NCBI GenBank assembly: GCA_007570785.1
Contig: ML662449.1
Coordinates: 11,160,822 to 11,224,821 of the forward strand
Source: Antilocapra americana
Lineage: Eukaryota > Chordata > Mammalia > Artiodactyla > Antilocapridae
DNA length: 64,000 nt
Direction of reading: 5' to 3'
The notes under the pieces are model-generated. The model did not search any database. It was not told the DNA's origin and saw only the letters and a list, made by a program, of their open reading frames with translations. The translations under genes and the position numbers were made by a program. This document shows, in pieces, positions 33,285 to 43,862 of this stretch (the first letter of the stretch is position 1; each line of letters opens with the position of its first letter).

Positions 33285-33810
33285 TACCATGACATGGGTA
33301 GAATCTGGTGTCAGACAGACCTGAGTTTGAATCCCAGCTCTGCCACTGGGTAGCTGTGCAGACTTTGATGACTTTCATGCCATTCTTTAATTGTCAGCTC
33401 AAACATTACCCCCTCAGGGACAACCTCTCTGGCCCCACAAATCAGATCAGATACCCCTTTTATAAACTTCTTAATCCCTAATAATTTTTATTTATCACAT
33501 GCATCACCATTTGTAATTTTGTAATTTATGTGTGAGATGATTTGTCTAATTTTTCCCATACTGCATTCTAACCTCAAAGTGGGCAAAGAGCTCATCTCTT
33601 CCATTTACCACCTTTTCTCCAGGACTAGAACATAGCATAACTTCAATAAGGATTTGAGAAATGAATGAACCATCCTGAGCCTTTATCATCTATAAGACAG
33701 GATGATAGTACCTTCGTTGTGAGTTTAAAGTGAAGATTTAATGAAAATATATTTGTGAAAATTCTACCCTGTGTCTGACAAGACGTAAGGCTCAGAAAGG
33801 GGTCATTCCT
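33285..33810 (+). mobile_element. MIR SINE split by an L2
   Basis: The 5' half at 33285-33365 reads 'gaatctggtgtcagacagacctgagtttgaatcccagctctgccactgggtagctgtg'. The 3' half at 33669-33810 reads 'cctgagcctttatcatctataagacaggatgatagtacc'. An L2 3' end occupies the middle. The halves are complementary parts of one MIR. Confidence 0.78.
33370..33668 (+). mobile_element. L2 LINE 3' end inside MIR
   Basis: Sense L2 3' text: 'cattaccccctcagggacaacctctctggccc', 'actgcattctaacctcaaagtgggcaaagagc' and 'actagaacatagcataacttcaataaggatttgagaaatgaatga'. Confidence 0.88.
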
Positions 33811-36500
33811 TTGCCACTTTCTCTTCAGAGGCCTACCATATGTAGGTGGACAGTTGTCCCTGGCCACCAGAGGTGCCTCTGAGCAGTGAACTGAGCCAAA
33901 ATAGAAAGCTGGAGACCTGAACAATCCACAGATTCCATCGAAAGTCCCTGAATAATCAAAAGTAGTTGGCACATTACAATTCATCACCTCTTTCCTCTAC
34001 GTGTCCCTTGATGGCAGGAAAAGTTATCTCCAGCCTCACTCTCCTTTCCATCCCAGACAGAGAGTAGCCAGAGGGACTGTAAATTCATTCCTAACATTTT
34101 CAGTTGTTTGAGTTATGTTCTACAAGAATTAAGAAGGTGACTTTAAAAACATGAAGGAGAAATAAAGGTTGCACTTCCCAGAGCAGAGTACAGGTGTAAA
34201 ATGAAACTGAACTTTTAATATGAAGCTGCTCTGGAGGAGAAAGGACTAAGAATATTTTTATAGAATACTTGCATTATGGGTAATTTTTTAAAATCCAGAG
34301 TTCAACTTGCATGACATTGAGGCATAAGTCTACCACTTAATGACATTTATAACTCTGTAACAATACGTTTTGTATAAATTACTGCTGAGGCTTAACATTT
34401 CTGATTATGATATATAGAATAAAGTGATGTCATAAAGGCAAAGTTTGTAAGTTACGATCTGTCCTGTTGCTTTAAATAAGAGGATTTCTGGAGACAATCG
34501 CCTTGATGAATATAAACTCAAATGAACCTTGAATCTCTTCAATTATTCTTATTTAGAATTCATTTTCCTTTGAACTTTCATTTAACTCAAAGCATAATCG
34601 TTCCATTATAAATCAAGCTAGAGCTTGTCTTTCCTGCAATAACAAGTATGCTTTAAATAATGAAGCAACACCTATGATCATAAAAGATAACATTTCAATG
34701 CACCAAAATACAAAAGGTAAAAAGATTTATTATCTTAGTTCAGTAACGATGAGTTGACTATTTTTGTAGCAACAGACATCTCTATTCCAGATAACACTTT
34801 TTATTTGACTTTTTAGTGTATTTTCATTCCCAGAAGACTTGGGTGCCTTATTATCAATGAGAGAAACCCACGATGCAACACACAATGCTGCTGGTGACTG
34901 AGAAGGTCAGCTCTCTTTTTGTTCAGTTCCCTGAGTAGGTTAATGAGCGTAAATATCTCTCAGCCTCCCTGGCCCTCTTTTCCTTTACGAAAGAGCTGGC
35001 CTAATCATCCCAAATTCATCCCAAACTCCAAAGGAAAAGACTTTATGAACTTTTCCTTCTGTACAGAATTATGGTGAGGAATAACTAAGTTCATGGAGGT
35101 GAATATACTTTAAAAGGCATAAAAGTGCTATACATATCATTTGATGGTTTTCACTCTGTATTTTGTAAATACTTCTACACATCTGCTATGTGAACTATGC
35201 TATTTAATACAACATAGATATCTCTGGGGCATCTCCAGGGTAGTACAGATGAAAAAGTGTGATGAAGAGGGTCTTCTGGAGTTGCCATAATAAATTCTCT
35301 TGGATGATATGGGAACCCCACATTATAACAGACCAAGTGGCCAAACTATCACAAACAAGCACCTTTTACCCCACTGAAAAATCTCACCAGCAGACAAAAC
35401 ACAGAACTAACCAGGTAGTCTGGGTGGTTGGATGACTCTCTTCCTGCTATCTCTTTATGCATTTCATCTTCAAAGCATTGTGACCTGTCTTCAATACACC
35501 CGCGGGTGTGGGATTTACATTTTTAATATTGGCATTTATGATATGGTGCTTTTTCCTGGTTAATTGGTATCAGAGCAAAATGTTTGCTTCTCTCTTGAAA
35601 TAAATCTCTTCAAGAGCTTCAATCACACATTCTTTTGTTCTACCCTCATTTGAAATGGGCTCTATAAAGCCGCTACATAATCTTTTGCCTCTCACATTTT
35701 TAAATCTGGGGGTTTATGCTTTAATAGCTTTGATGTGTGGACTCTTTAGCCTGTTACTTACACTGTGTTCCTCCCAGCCTGACACCCCACTCCCCTTCAG
35801 CCTTACAAGCCTGTACCCTCTGAGGCTGAAAGGATTTATTTATCATCCAGAATGTTTCCATAATTTTGGAAACATATGTTTCGAAATTACATTCCAATAT
35901 CTCATACTATGTTCTTTGTCTTGCATCTGTTCTGTAAAAACAAATAAAATGCACATAATTATATTCCAATGGCTGCAGAGTCTATGTTTCCCGCAAGAGT
36001 TGGTTCTTCCACAAACAAAAAGAGTCACACAACAAAGACACTTACACCCCCCTGCGATGTCATCCAAATCTCATTCTTGTGTTAATTAGAGCTAACCAGT
36101 GATAATAGCAAACTTCTACCACGTAACTGGGAAACTTTGACTCCTTTCCAAAGCTATTTCAGTTTTACAGGATAATCTCTTTATTGAAAATTAGCTATTG
36201 TTGAAAAACCAAAGACATAATACTCAACCATGCATGGACAACAGCTTAGTAATTTTTTATCCTCTCTGGTTGTGACTTGCATTAAACATACTTTAAAAAA
36301 TGCACTTCTCTCCCTGAAACATCTTGGTGGAAAGATAGTAAGTCAATGCACAACAAAAAAAGACCCTCCAAAAAACCCAAATGATAAACCTGAATGAAAC
36401 ATAGAGAAATATTAGGCCAAAATATATTTCTTTTTTTCTATAAGTACCCCACCACACACCAGCTCTCTCCCGCTCAAGTCTTTCCCACCACAAAAACATT
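33811..36500. other. Repeat-poor AT-rich block, candidate conserved non-coding DNA
   Basis: I recognise no repeat in about 2.7 kb. The sequence at 34280-34720 and 35440-35680 is AT-rich, non-repetitive and full of homeobox- and TATA-like words. It holds the perfect 14-base palindrome ACACCCGCGGGTGT at 35496-35509. The 144-codon frame at 35655-36089 (+) has no domain signature and I do not call it. Conservation cannot be judged from one sequence. Confidence 0.45.
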
Positions 36501-36541
36501 CACACACACACACACACATACACACACACACACACACACAC
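36501..36541 (+). repeat. (CA)n microsatellite
   Basis: About 20 CA units with one TA interruption at 36519. Confidence 0.92.
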
Positions 36542-37889
36542 AGACCATTAAAACATAGAAGCCCAATCATTTTACAGCCACCATTTGACTAGAATGTTTG
36601 ATGTCAAAATTAGATTAATTAGCATTAAGACATTTGAAAAAGCTCCTCAAAACTGAAAACTATTATTCAGCCTGTTTATTAAAAACAAAGTTTCCCCACT
36701 GAAATGCTCTCTTTCCTCAGGGTTCCACCCCTGTTACCGTGATCCTTGTACTCTTTAGGTAATAAAAGAAATTCTGGAACTGAAAAGAGGGAGAAACCTG
36801 ATGCCTGCAGTGGTATGCCGGTAGATATTTAACAACCAGCTTGAGTGAGAAGAAAAAACTGACTTGTAGCATTTGTTAATTTCCATGATATGAATTCCTC
36901 CATCACAGCCAATTTCAAGCTACCACTGGGATGCTGCTGAAGTGCAGAACTGGGAATATCTATGCACGGTTGGCTCTTACCAGGTGGTCGGAGTTGGTTC
37001 CACCACTGGATGTCTGCGACTCCAGGCTGAAAAATATTCCCAGCACCTTTCACATCAGGCAGCAGTTCTAGAGGTAACTCTTGTCATTTGCTCTCAGCTG
37101 ATCTATTTCTAAAATGATTTGCAGACATTCCTACCAATGTCCTGGGCTAAAAGGTACTTTATACCAACATGGGATCTTAGGTGGAGAGGTTAGTCCTAGT
37201 TACTGAGTTCAGTTGATAGATAAGGAAACCCACGTGAATCCCGGCCCCCACGTGATTCAGTCTCAGCATAAAGTTACTTTCAAAGAAAACACAAAGATGA
37301 CTCCAGAAGCCTTGAAAAACAGTATCAGTGTGGGATTTTCTTATAAACGTTTATGCCGGTGTTTCACCCAGAAATCTTCCCAATCAACCCTCCTTAGCCA
37401 TCTTATAGTTTTACAGTTGCAGTACAGACTGAACACACACACACTCTTTCTCTCTTTCACGTTCTCCCTCTCCATGTCACACATATGCACGTGTGTGCAT
37501 GTACATACATGCACAGATTCTACCTCTTAACCCTATCACCTCCGCCCTCTACTGCCATCCCCCTTCACTTAAATACCACCCTCAGTACCCTGACTGCCCC
37601 CCACAGGCACAGGTCCCGGGCAGCACCATTCTCCTCCCAATCTGACTGCTTTTCTCCAAATCTAGTGACTCTATCCCACTATTCTCTATTCCATTACAGT
37701 AACACAAGGTATTTGTCAGTGTGACTTTTGCAGCCTCACAGTTATAATAAGAAGGAGCATTTATCTCTTCCTTTCTATAATATTTGAGTGCCTTATACCT
37801 AGAGACTCAGGAAAGTCAGGCAGATGAGAGTCAAACCAGGCTGGAGGGCACAAGGACATTCTTCTTAATCACCGTACTCTGCTAATCCT
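36542..37889. other. Unique stretch with paired CACGTG boxes
   Basis: Frames at 37213-37530 and 37485-37724 are biased by CA/CT-rich text and have no domain. Two CACGTGA words lie at 37231-37237 and 37249-37255. Confidence 0.4.
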
Positions 37890-38070
37890 CTGTCTAAAGC
37901 GAAGTCACTGAGGGACCTTGGCCAAGTCAAACTTCCTGTGCCTCAGTTTCCTCACCTGTAAAATGGAGTTTTTAATAGTACCTACCTCATAGGGGATAGA
38001 AGGGAATTAAGTGAGTTAATATAGAGAGAGTGCCTGGCACATAATAAAAGCAATTATGTTAGCCAAGTAC
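37890..38070 (+). mobile_element. MIR SINE
   Basis: The text 'gagggaccttggccaagtcaaacttcctgtgcctcagtttcctcacctgtaaaatgg', then 'atagtacctacctcataggg', then 'aattaagtgagttaatatagagagagtgcctggcacataataaaagc', is a well-preserved MIR 3' two-thirds. Confidence 0.93.
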
Positions 38071-38154
38071 CAACTAGTAATGTTAACCAGTACCATCAGC
38101 TCTGCACACCCTCTAGAATCCCACAACCTTTGCACTGTATCTTCTCAAAGGGCC

Positions 38155-38330
38155 CCAGGGAGGCAGCAAGTTTTTTAATAAACGGTCAGATAGCAAATAC
38201 TTTAGGCTTCACAAGCCACACACAGCCTCTGTCACACAATCTTCTTAGAGATTTTAAGTCTTTAAAAATGTAAGAAACACAAGTGTGTCGATCACACATT
38301 CCCTCTGCTGGTGTTGGTACCTTTCTGGAT
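38155..38330. mobile_element. Probable MER58-like hAT MITE
   Basis: The bases 'aacggtcagatagcaaatactttaggcttcacaagccacacacagcctctgtcacacaatc' match the remembered element with 'ggccagatagtaaatattttaggctttgcgggccatacggtctctgtcgca'. Only part of it remains, and the family name is from memory. Confidence 0.6.
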
Positions 38331-38399
38331 GCTGAAGCTGCAAAGATGGAGAAGTTAGCATTCAAACTTTGGAAAGGGATGCTCATAGCCTGATACAAA

Positions 38400-38700
38400 G
38401 ACTATCATAGCACCATGTGTGGTGAGTTTTTAAAGGAAGGGGTGTGCTCTGGTTGGGGGAAGGTGACTGATGAGAAGGGTGTCCAAAAAGGAAAAGACCA
38501 CTAGAGCTGTACCTTGAAAGATACAAGGAATTCACTTGGCACATTGAGACATAAGAGCAGGGAGGTCTTCAGAAAAATTGCAGTTTCTGGGATCAGAGGA
38601 AGCCCATGACATCCCACAAGGTCAGTGAGAGCCAGATCAGGCACTGAATTTTATTCTGTAGGTCTCTCGTTTCAAACTCTTCAGCACAGAAAAGTTGTCT
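38400..38700 (-). mobile_element. L2 LINE fragment
   Basis: The bases 'tgtaccttgaaagatacaaggaattcacttggcacattgagac' and 'agagccagatcaggcactgaattttattctgta' follow reverse-complemented L2 in order. Confidence 0.62.
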
Positions 38701-39589
38701 TCAGGCAGTGTCTTCATTCAGAGTCCTGGATTCATGGAAAGCAAATGTGGTTGAAGCTGAATGGTAAATTCAGAGCCCCTCTCTCCTGTTGGCCTCCTGC
38801 ACCAGAGGCTGATCAGGGCAACCTCCGTGACCCCTGGCAGCACAGCTGGAAATCCACTGCTCCTGGCAATGGACAGTAAGCTCAGGGTCCAGGGAAGTCC
38901 TGTGGCTCCACTTAAATTCTTCTGAAGTCAATACAAAGCCATATATCTATATCTATTTTCATCTTGAGCAGACATTACATTCTTCCCTGGCAGCACCTCT
39001 GCCTTTGCTGGTTGCAGGCCTGCTCCATGCATCTTAACATTTAATTACACACTGTCTTGGGCCATTATCTAATTGTTTCTTGAGTATGTTTTCTCTCCAT
39101 CTAGATGAACTGGCCTAAAGATAGGAAGTATATTTTGTTCTCTTGTATCTCACTCAATGAGAAGATGTTATTGAAGGAAAGAGCTCTTCTGACCCCAAGA
39201 TACTGGGACTCCTTATAGGAGAAAAGTGTTTTCAAGCAGAATAAGAACAATAACACAAGGATACATTTCCCAAGATAAGCATTAACTTAGTGCATGGAGT
39301 ATTTAGTGGGGAGGTGTTTATGTGTTTTAAGACTGAAGAATTTTAATAATGTTTTGATTAGAGCCCTCAGTTCACAAAACATTATTGCTTTGGGTTAGGG
39401 TTCTAATTTCTATTTAATTAAATTCATCAATTTTCCAATTACAGTTTGTATAACTGAGGTTTTGCTTAAGAAATATTTTCCCATTCCTATGTTCCAAAGA
39501 TGTTCTCCTATGTAACGTTTTATAAACTATATTGTTTTACCTTTAATGATGTAGCATCAATAACTGTATATGGTGTGAGCCAGGGAGCT
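38701..39589. other. Unique stretch, nothing recognised
   Basis: AT-rich patches at 39340-39590 may be old LINE debris, but I could not align them. Confidence 0.35.
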
Positions 39590-40080
39590 GTTTAAAATGT
39601 ATATATGAAAACACTCCAAAATGTAGTGGCTTACAACTAAAACTAACATTTATTTTGCTCACACATTTGTATTGTAGGTAGGGATCAGCAGGGATGGTTC
39701 ATCTCTGCGCCATGGAGTGGCAGCTAAGATGACTCACCTGGGGCCGAAGGATGTGCTTTCAGGATGGCTCACTGACAGCTGGCAAGTTCATACGGCTGGC
39801 TGTCAACTGGGAGTTCAGCCAAGGCTGAGGGCCGCAGGCCATAGTTCCTTCCCACCAGCACCTTGATTGTCACAGACTGTTTGAGCTTCTTCACGTATGG
39901 TGGCTGAGTTCCAAGGGAAAAAAAAGTAACGGCAGTTTATATCCCCAGTATCACTTTATATCTCCTATCTTCAGAAATCATTTAGAATTTCTTCTGCTGT
40001 AGTCAAAATCTGCCCAGAATCAAGGGGAGGAAACATAAAAGCCACATTTCAATGGGAAAAGTGTCAAAGTCACATTGTGA
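39590..40080. mobile_element. Old interspersed repeat, family unresolved
   Basis: The text 'aaaatgtagtggcttacaactaaaactaacatttattttgctcac', 'gcatggtggctgagttccaag'-like bases near 39896-39915 and 'tctgcccagaatcaaggggagg' near 40008-40030 belong to one well-known mammalian repeat type. I recall its text but cannot name it with confidence; an LTR of the MaLR/ERVL group is likely. Confidence 0.45.
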
Positions 40081-40324
40081 AAAAGCACATGTAGAGGGGA
40101 GAGAACATTGCAATCATCTTTGGAAATAGAATTGGCCATGGGATCTAAGTTTATTGGCAGTTCATCTTTATCATTTCTGAAGTTCCTTTCTACACAGAGT
40201 CTGTCACTGAGCTCTCTGCTCTCACACTGCTCTATTTCTCTGGGCTGCTTTTTCCAAATTAAGGCTAGTGATGGGTGCATATCTAATAAGATAACTTTGT
40301 TCTCTTCATCTCGCTTTGTTGCTG

Positions 40325-40430
40325 AAGAGACAAGACAAGGATCTCCATTATTATTCACTAGTGTTAGCACAAAACTGGACTTCCTGGCCGAAACTATGAA
40401 TAAAGAAATAGAGGTGTGAATTAGATTGTG
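40325..40430 (+). mobile_element. L1 ORF2 fragment, inverted relative to its neighbour
   Basis: Sense L1 RT-domain text 'gacaaggatctccattattattcactagtg'. It is an inverted copy of 40926-40996 (65 of 71 bases equal by hand alignment). See findings. Confidence 0.7.
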
Positions 40431-40439
40431 AGTTATTCA

Positions 40440-41945
40440 TGAACCTTTATTTTTCCATATTGGTTTTTAAATACATCTATCAAACTCCTAAAAATAATCC
40501 TTCTAGAATTTTCTTGGGACTGCCTTGACTTTATAACTTAATTTGGGGAGTTATAATTAACTTAATTATAACTTAATGTTATATTGTTATACCACTAAAA
40601 TGCATTTACTCTGACCATTTCTTTTGGCTACCTTGTATAGTTTTTAAGCATTTTAATATTTCTTCTATAGCAGTCATATATTTTTATTAATCCATAAATA
40701 TTTCATAGTTTTGGTTTGTGCCATAAATATTATTTTTACTATGTTTTTCAATCTCTTTTTGCTGGAGCTGAGCACCTCTACTCATATTCATAAGCTGATC
40801 TTGCATCTGACAGCTTTGCTTAATTTAGTTGAATCTGTTTCTTTTGTTATGTAACAATCACATTATCTGCAAATAATGGCAGTTTTGTTCCTTCCCTTCT
40901 AATTCACACATCTGATTTCTTTTTTTTTATTCATAGTCTTGGCTAGGAAGTCCAATATTGTGCTAACACTAGTGAATGATAATGGAGATCCTTGTCTCCT
41001 TTTGATCTTAAATGGAATGCACCTTTCTCCAGTAAGCATAATTTGTGTTTTAAGTTTTTCATTACAGGTGGGTATCAAGCTTTATTAAATGCCTTTCTGT
41101 ATCTACTGAAATTTTGTGATTTTTTTTCCTCCTTTAGTCTATTAATGTGTTGAATTATATTACCATGTTGAATCATTCTTTTATTTCTGAATAAACCTCC
41201 TAAATGACAATATATTTTTAACTACTAACAGTTGATAAGCTACTACAGTACTTTATCTAGGATTTTTATATCTGTGATCATAAACAAAAGAGGTCAGTAA
41301 TTTTCTTTTTTTATATTGTCATTATCCAATTTTAGAATAAAAATCATTTTTAACACAAAAATGAGTGGGACAGGGACTTCCCTGGTGGCCCAGTGGATAA
41401 GAATCTGTCTTCCAATTCAAGAGATGTGGTTTTGATACCTGATTGGGGACCTGAGACCCCACATGCTGCAGAGCAACTGAGCCCATGCATCAGAACTAGA
41501 GAGAAGCCCATACACCACAGTGAAGACCCCATGTGCCACAGCTGAGACCTGAGGCAGCCAAATAAATAAATAAATACTTTTTTTTAATGAGTGGGACAGC
41601 TTTTGTTATATTCTCCTTTCTATATTGAAGTTACTAGAAGTGAATTGTAAAACTGTCTGAGTCAGGTTCCTTTTTGGAGAGGAGGTCTTTGATTGCTATC
41701 TCAATTTTATGGTGTTTACTTGCTTATTCAAGTTTTCTGTGTCTTCTTTTACCAACACAGGCATTTAATAGTGTTCTCTAAATGTTCACATTTCGTATAG
41801 AGTTTCCAAATATAGTAGAATTAAGTTGTTCACAACTTAGTTCTATTTTATATCTCTCTAAAGCTGTTTCTCTTGAAAAGATCTGTATTTTTTATTAAAT
41901 CTTTTTTCCTGATTAGTCTATATAGACTCATACCTTCATTAATTA
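40440..41945 (-). mobile_element. Old L1 ORF2 region, split by a SINE
   Basis: Reverse-complemented L1 RT region: 'tagaattttcttgggactgccttgactttataacttaatttggggag', 'cattatctgcaaataatggcag', 'atgcctttctgtatctactgaaattttgtg' and 'gtctattaatgtgttgaattatatt'. It continues past the CHR-2 copy from 41587 with 'tttttggagaggaggtctttgattgc'. Many stops and indels show it is long dead. Confidence 0.85.
41374..41586 (+). mobile_element. CHR-2-type SINE inside L1, with TSD
   Basis: Head 'ggacttccctggtggcccagtgg', modules 'gcaactgagcccatgc' and 'agaactagagagaagccc', tail 'gcagccaaataaataaataaatac'. The exact 13-base duplication atgagtgggacag flanks it (41361-41373 and 41587-41599). Confidence 0.95.
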
Positions 41946-42614
41946 TTAAATGATAATAGGATGGTTTCTGCTTTCTAAAGAGAAAAACAATGGTTTGCCT
42001 ACTGAATCATCTCCAGACCTTGCCCACCTCTCCATCCTGGAGACCACCTCTCAAGGCTATGCTCTTTGATGCAAAAAGAGAAGTCAGGAGCCTGAGCCGT
42101 GTCCCTTTGGGCCATCATTCAAGCATGCCCTCCAGGGGCTATTTATCCACAGACTACCTGATATTCGTCCCATTTTTCTCATCCATCCCCCGCAATCGGG
42201 CCACTGAGGAAACAGTGACTCACTGCCGACCACATGCCCACCTTTGGATTAATACAAAGCCATACAAACCATAATCCTTCCCCCAAAATAAACACACGCT
42301 CTAGCTAGGAGATAAGAGGAACACTGAGGAGTGCACCTGAAGGGAGAAGGAACTCTGAGCACAGATTGGAAACATCCCCACTTCAGCACCAAGCAGTCAG
42401 AAAGCTGTGAGAGAAATGCTCCAAGTGAGGGCACTGCAAAGGTCCCAGCCAGAGGCCTGGAGCTCTGCTGCTTCTGCAGCTTCCTTCAGGCTAAGGATTA
42501 CTCCGGCGATGGAAGAGGGAGAAGGGGAGAGAGGACCACTGAAGAGGCAGAGAAGAGCACAGGAGGAAGGCAGAGAAAAAGGAACCCCTGAGCTACACCA
42601 AGGCGATCAGGACA
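41946..42614. other. Unique stretch, nothing recognised
   Basis: Overlapping short frames on both strands; purine-rich at 42500-42590. No gene was supported. Confidence 0.4.
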
Positions 42615-42830
42615 CGGCCGATTACTACAGCTAACACTTGTGTCACTTCTCACACAACAGTTTAAAAAGGACCCCCATGCCGGATTCCCCCACAGCCCTG
42701 AGAAGTGCGGTATCACAGCTTGATGAGTTTGGAGACTTCAGCCCCCAAAGACTTGAATTTCCCAATCTCACATAGCTGGCAAATGACAGACTGGGCACCC
42801 AAACCCTGGCGTTCTGCCTCTAACATCATC
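42615..42830 (-). mobile_element. MIR SINE
   Basis: The + strand follows reverse-complemented MIR over its length: 'ctaacacttgtgtcacttctcacac', 'cacagccctgagaagtgcggtatcac', 'ttgaatttcccaatctcacatagctggcaaatgacagactgg' and 'ctggcgttctgcc'. Confidence 0.8.
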
Positions 42831-43051
42831 CTCCTTCCCCTAAACCATGTGGCCTCCCAAAACAGCAAGTTACAGGACAAAGCGGAAACCAGCTTCCCAT
42901 TGATCACCCCGCCTCTTCAAGTGCTCAACTCTCTGCCACACTCACCTCCCCGCAACACACCACACACATACCCCCCCACTGCCACACACACACACACAGA
43001 GGAAACTGTAGGCCAATGAAAAGTCACCTTTGTTGCTTCCTAAATAACGTG

Positions 43052-43372
43052 CCAGGCTTCCCTGGTGACTCAGTAGTAAAGAATCCACCTGCCAATTACG
43101 GAGGCACAGGCTCAATCCCTGGCCGAGGAGGATCCCACATGCTGCCGATCAGCTAAGCCACAACTATTGAGCCTGAGCTCTGTAGACGAGGAGCCACAAC
43201 TCCGGGAGCCTGTGTGTTCTAGAGCCCATGATCTGCAACAAGAGAAGCCACCACAATGAGAAATGCAGAGACCACAGCTAGAGAGTAGCCCCCACCAGCC
43301 TCAGCTAGAGAAAAGCCCACAGAGCAACAAAGACCCAGAGCAGCCAAAAATTAATGAATTAATTCAAGTCTT
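43052..43372 (+). mobile_element. ART2A-type SINE (long CHR-2 form)
   Basis: Head 'aggcttccctggtgactcagtagtaaagaatcc', anticodon-region text 'caggctcaatccctggccgaggag', then the full ladder of modules 'gccacaactattgagcctg', 'gcaacaagagaagccacc', 'agagagtagcccccacc' and 'aacaaagacccagagcagccaaaaattaatg'. It is full length. Confidence 0.93.
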
Positions 43373-43594
43373 ATTTTATAAAAGAACATGCTATTGCTTA
43401 TTTGCCAAGAACCTCAGCAGGACCTCTGAGCCATCAACTATCTTGTTCTAGAAACCAAAGGGTCGGCACTGGGAGAACATGAAGCCTGTGCCATCCTCAC
43501 GCCCCCCGAAGATGATCACCTATAGACACAGGCCCAGGTGCTCAGGTGGATACAAGGAAGCTCTCCAAGACCTTACAATGAAGTCGGGACATGA

Positions 43595-43862
43595 TGTTTC
43601 TATTGGAATACTAATAACAACACAACAATAGCAACTAACACTTCTGGAGTGCTTACTATCTACTGCAACCATGATAAAAACTTTGAAGAGCTTTGAATCA
43701 AGTTTAACCCTCATGATTAATGATTCGAGTCTTCCATAAGAAGTGGAAGTTCAGAAGGGTGAATTGTCACATTCAGAGTTATACATCCAGCAGGGGACAG
43801 AAATAGAATTCGGATCAGGCCTGTCTGACTCCAGGAGATGAACCCTTAACCACCACATACAC
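43595..43862 (-). mobile_element. MIR SINE, near full length
   Basis: Reverse-complemented MIR from 'caatagcaactaacacttctggagtgcttactatc' through 'gtggaagttcagaagggtgaattgtcac' to the head 'cctgtctgactccaggagatgaacccttaaccaccac'. Confidence 0.88.

Noticed and set aside
33865..33885. 'ggccaccagaggtgcc' considered as a CTCF site
   Set aside because: It matches CCACCAGAGG, but the downstream GGC core is shifted by an extra T, so the match is weak.
35655..36089. 144-codon open frame on the plus strand
   Set aside because: No recognisable domain, AT-rich low-information codons, and an overlapping opposite frame at 35843-36067.
36501..43000. Direct repeats considered as a CRISPR-like array ((CA)n runs at 36.5 and 42.96 kb)
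   Set aside because: These are plain dinucleotide microsatellites in a mammalian genome. There are no spacer-repeat units.
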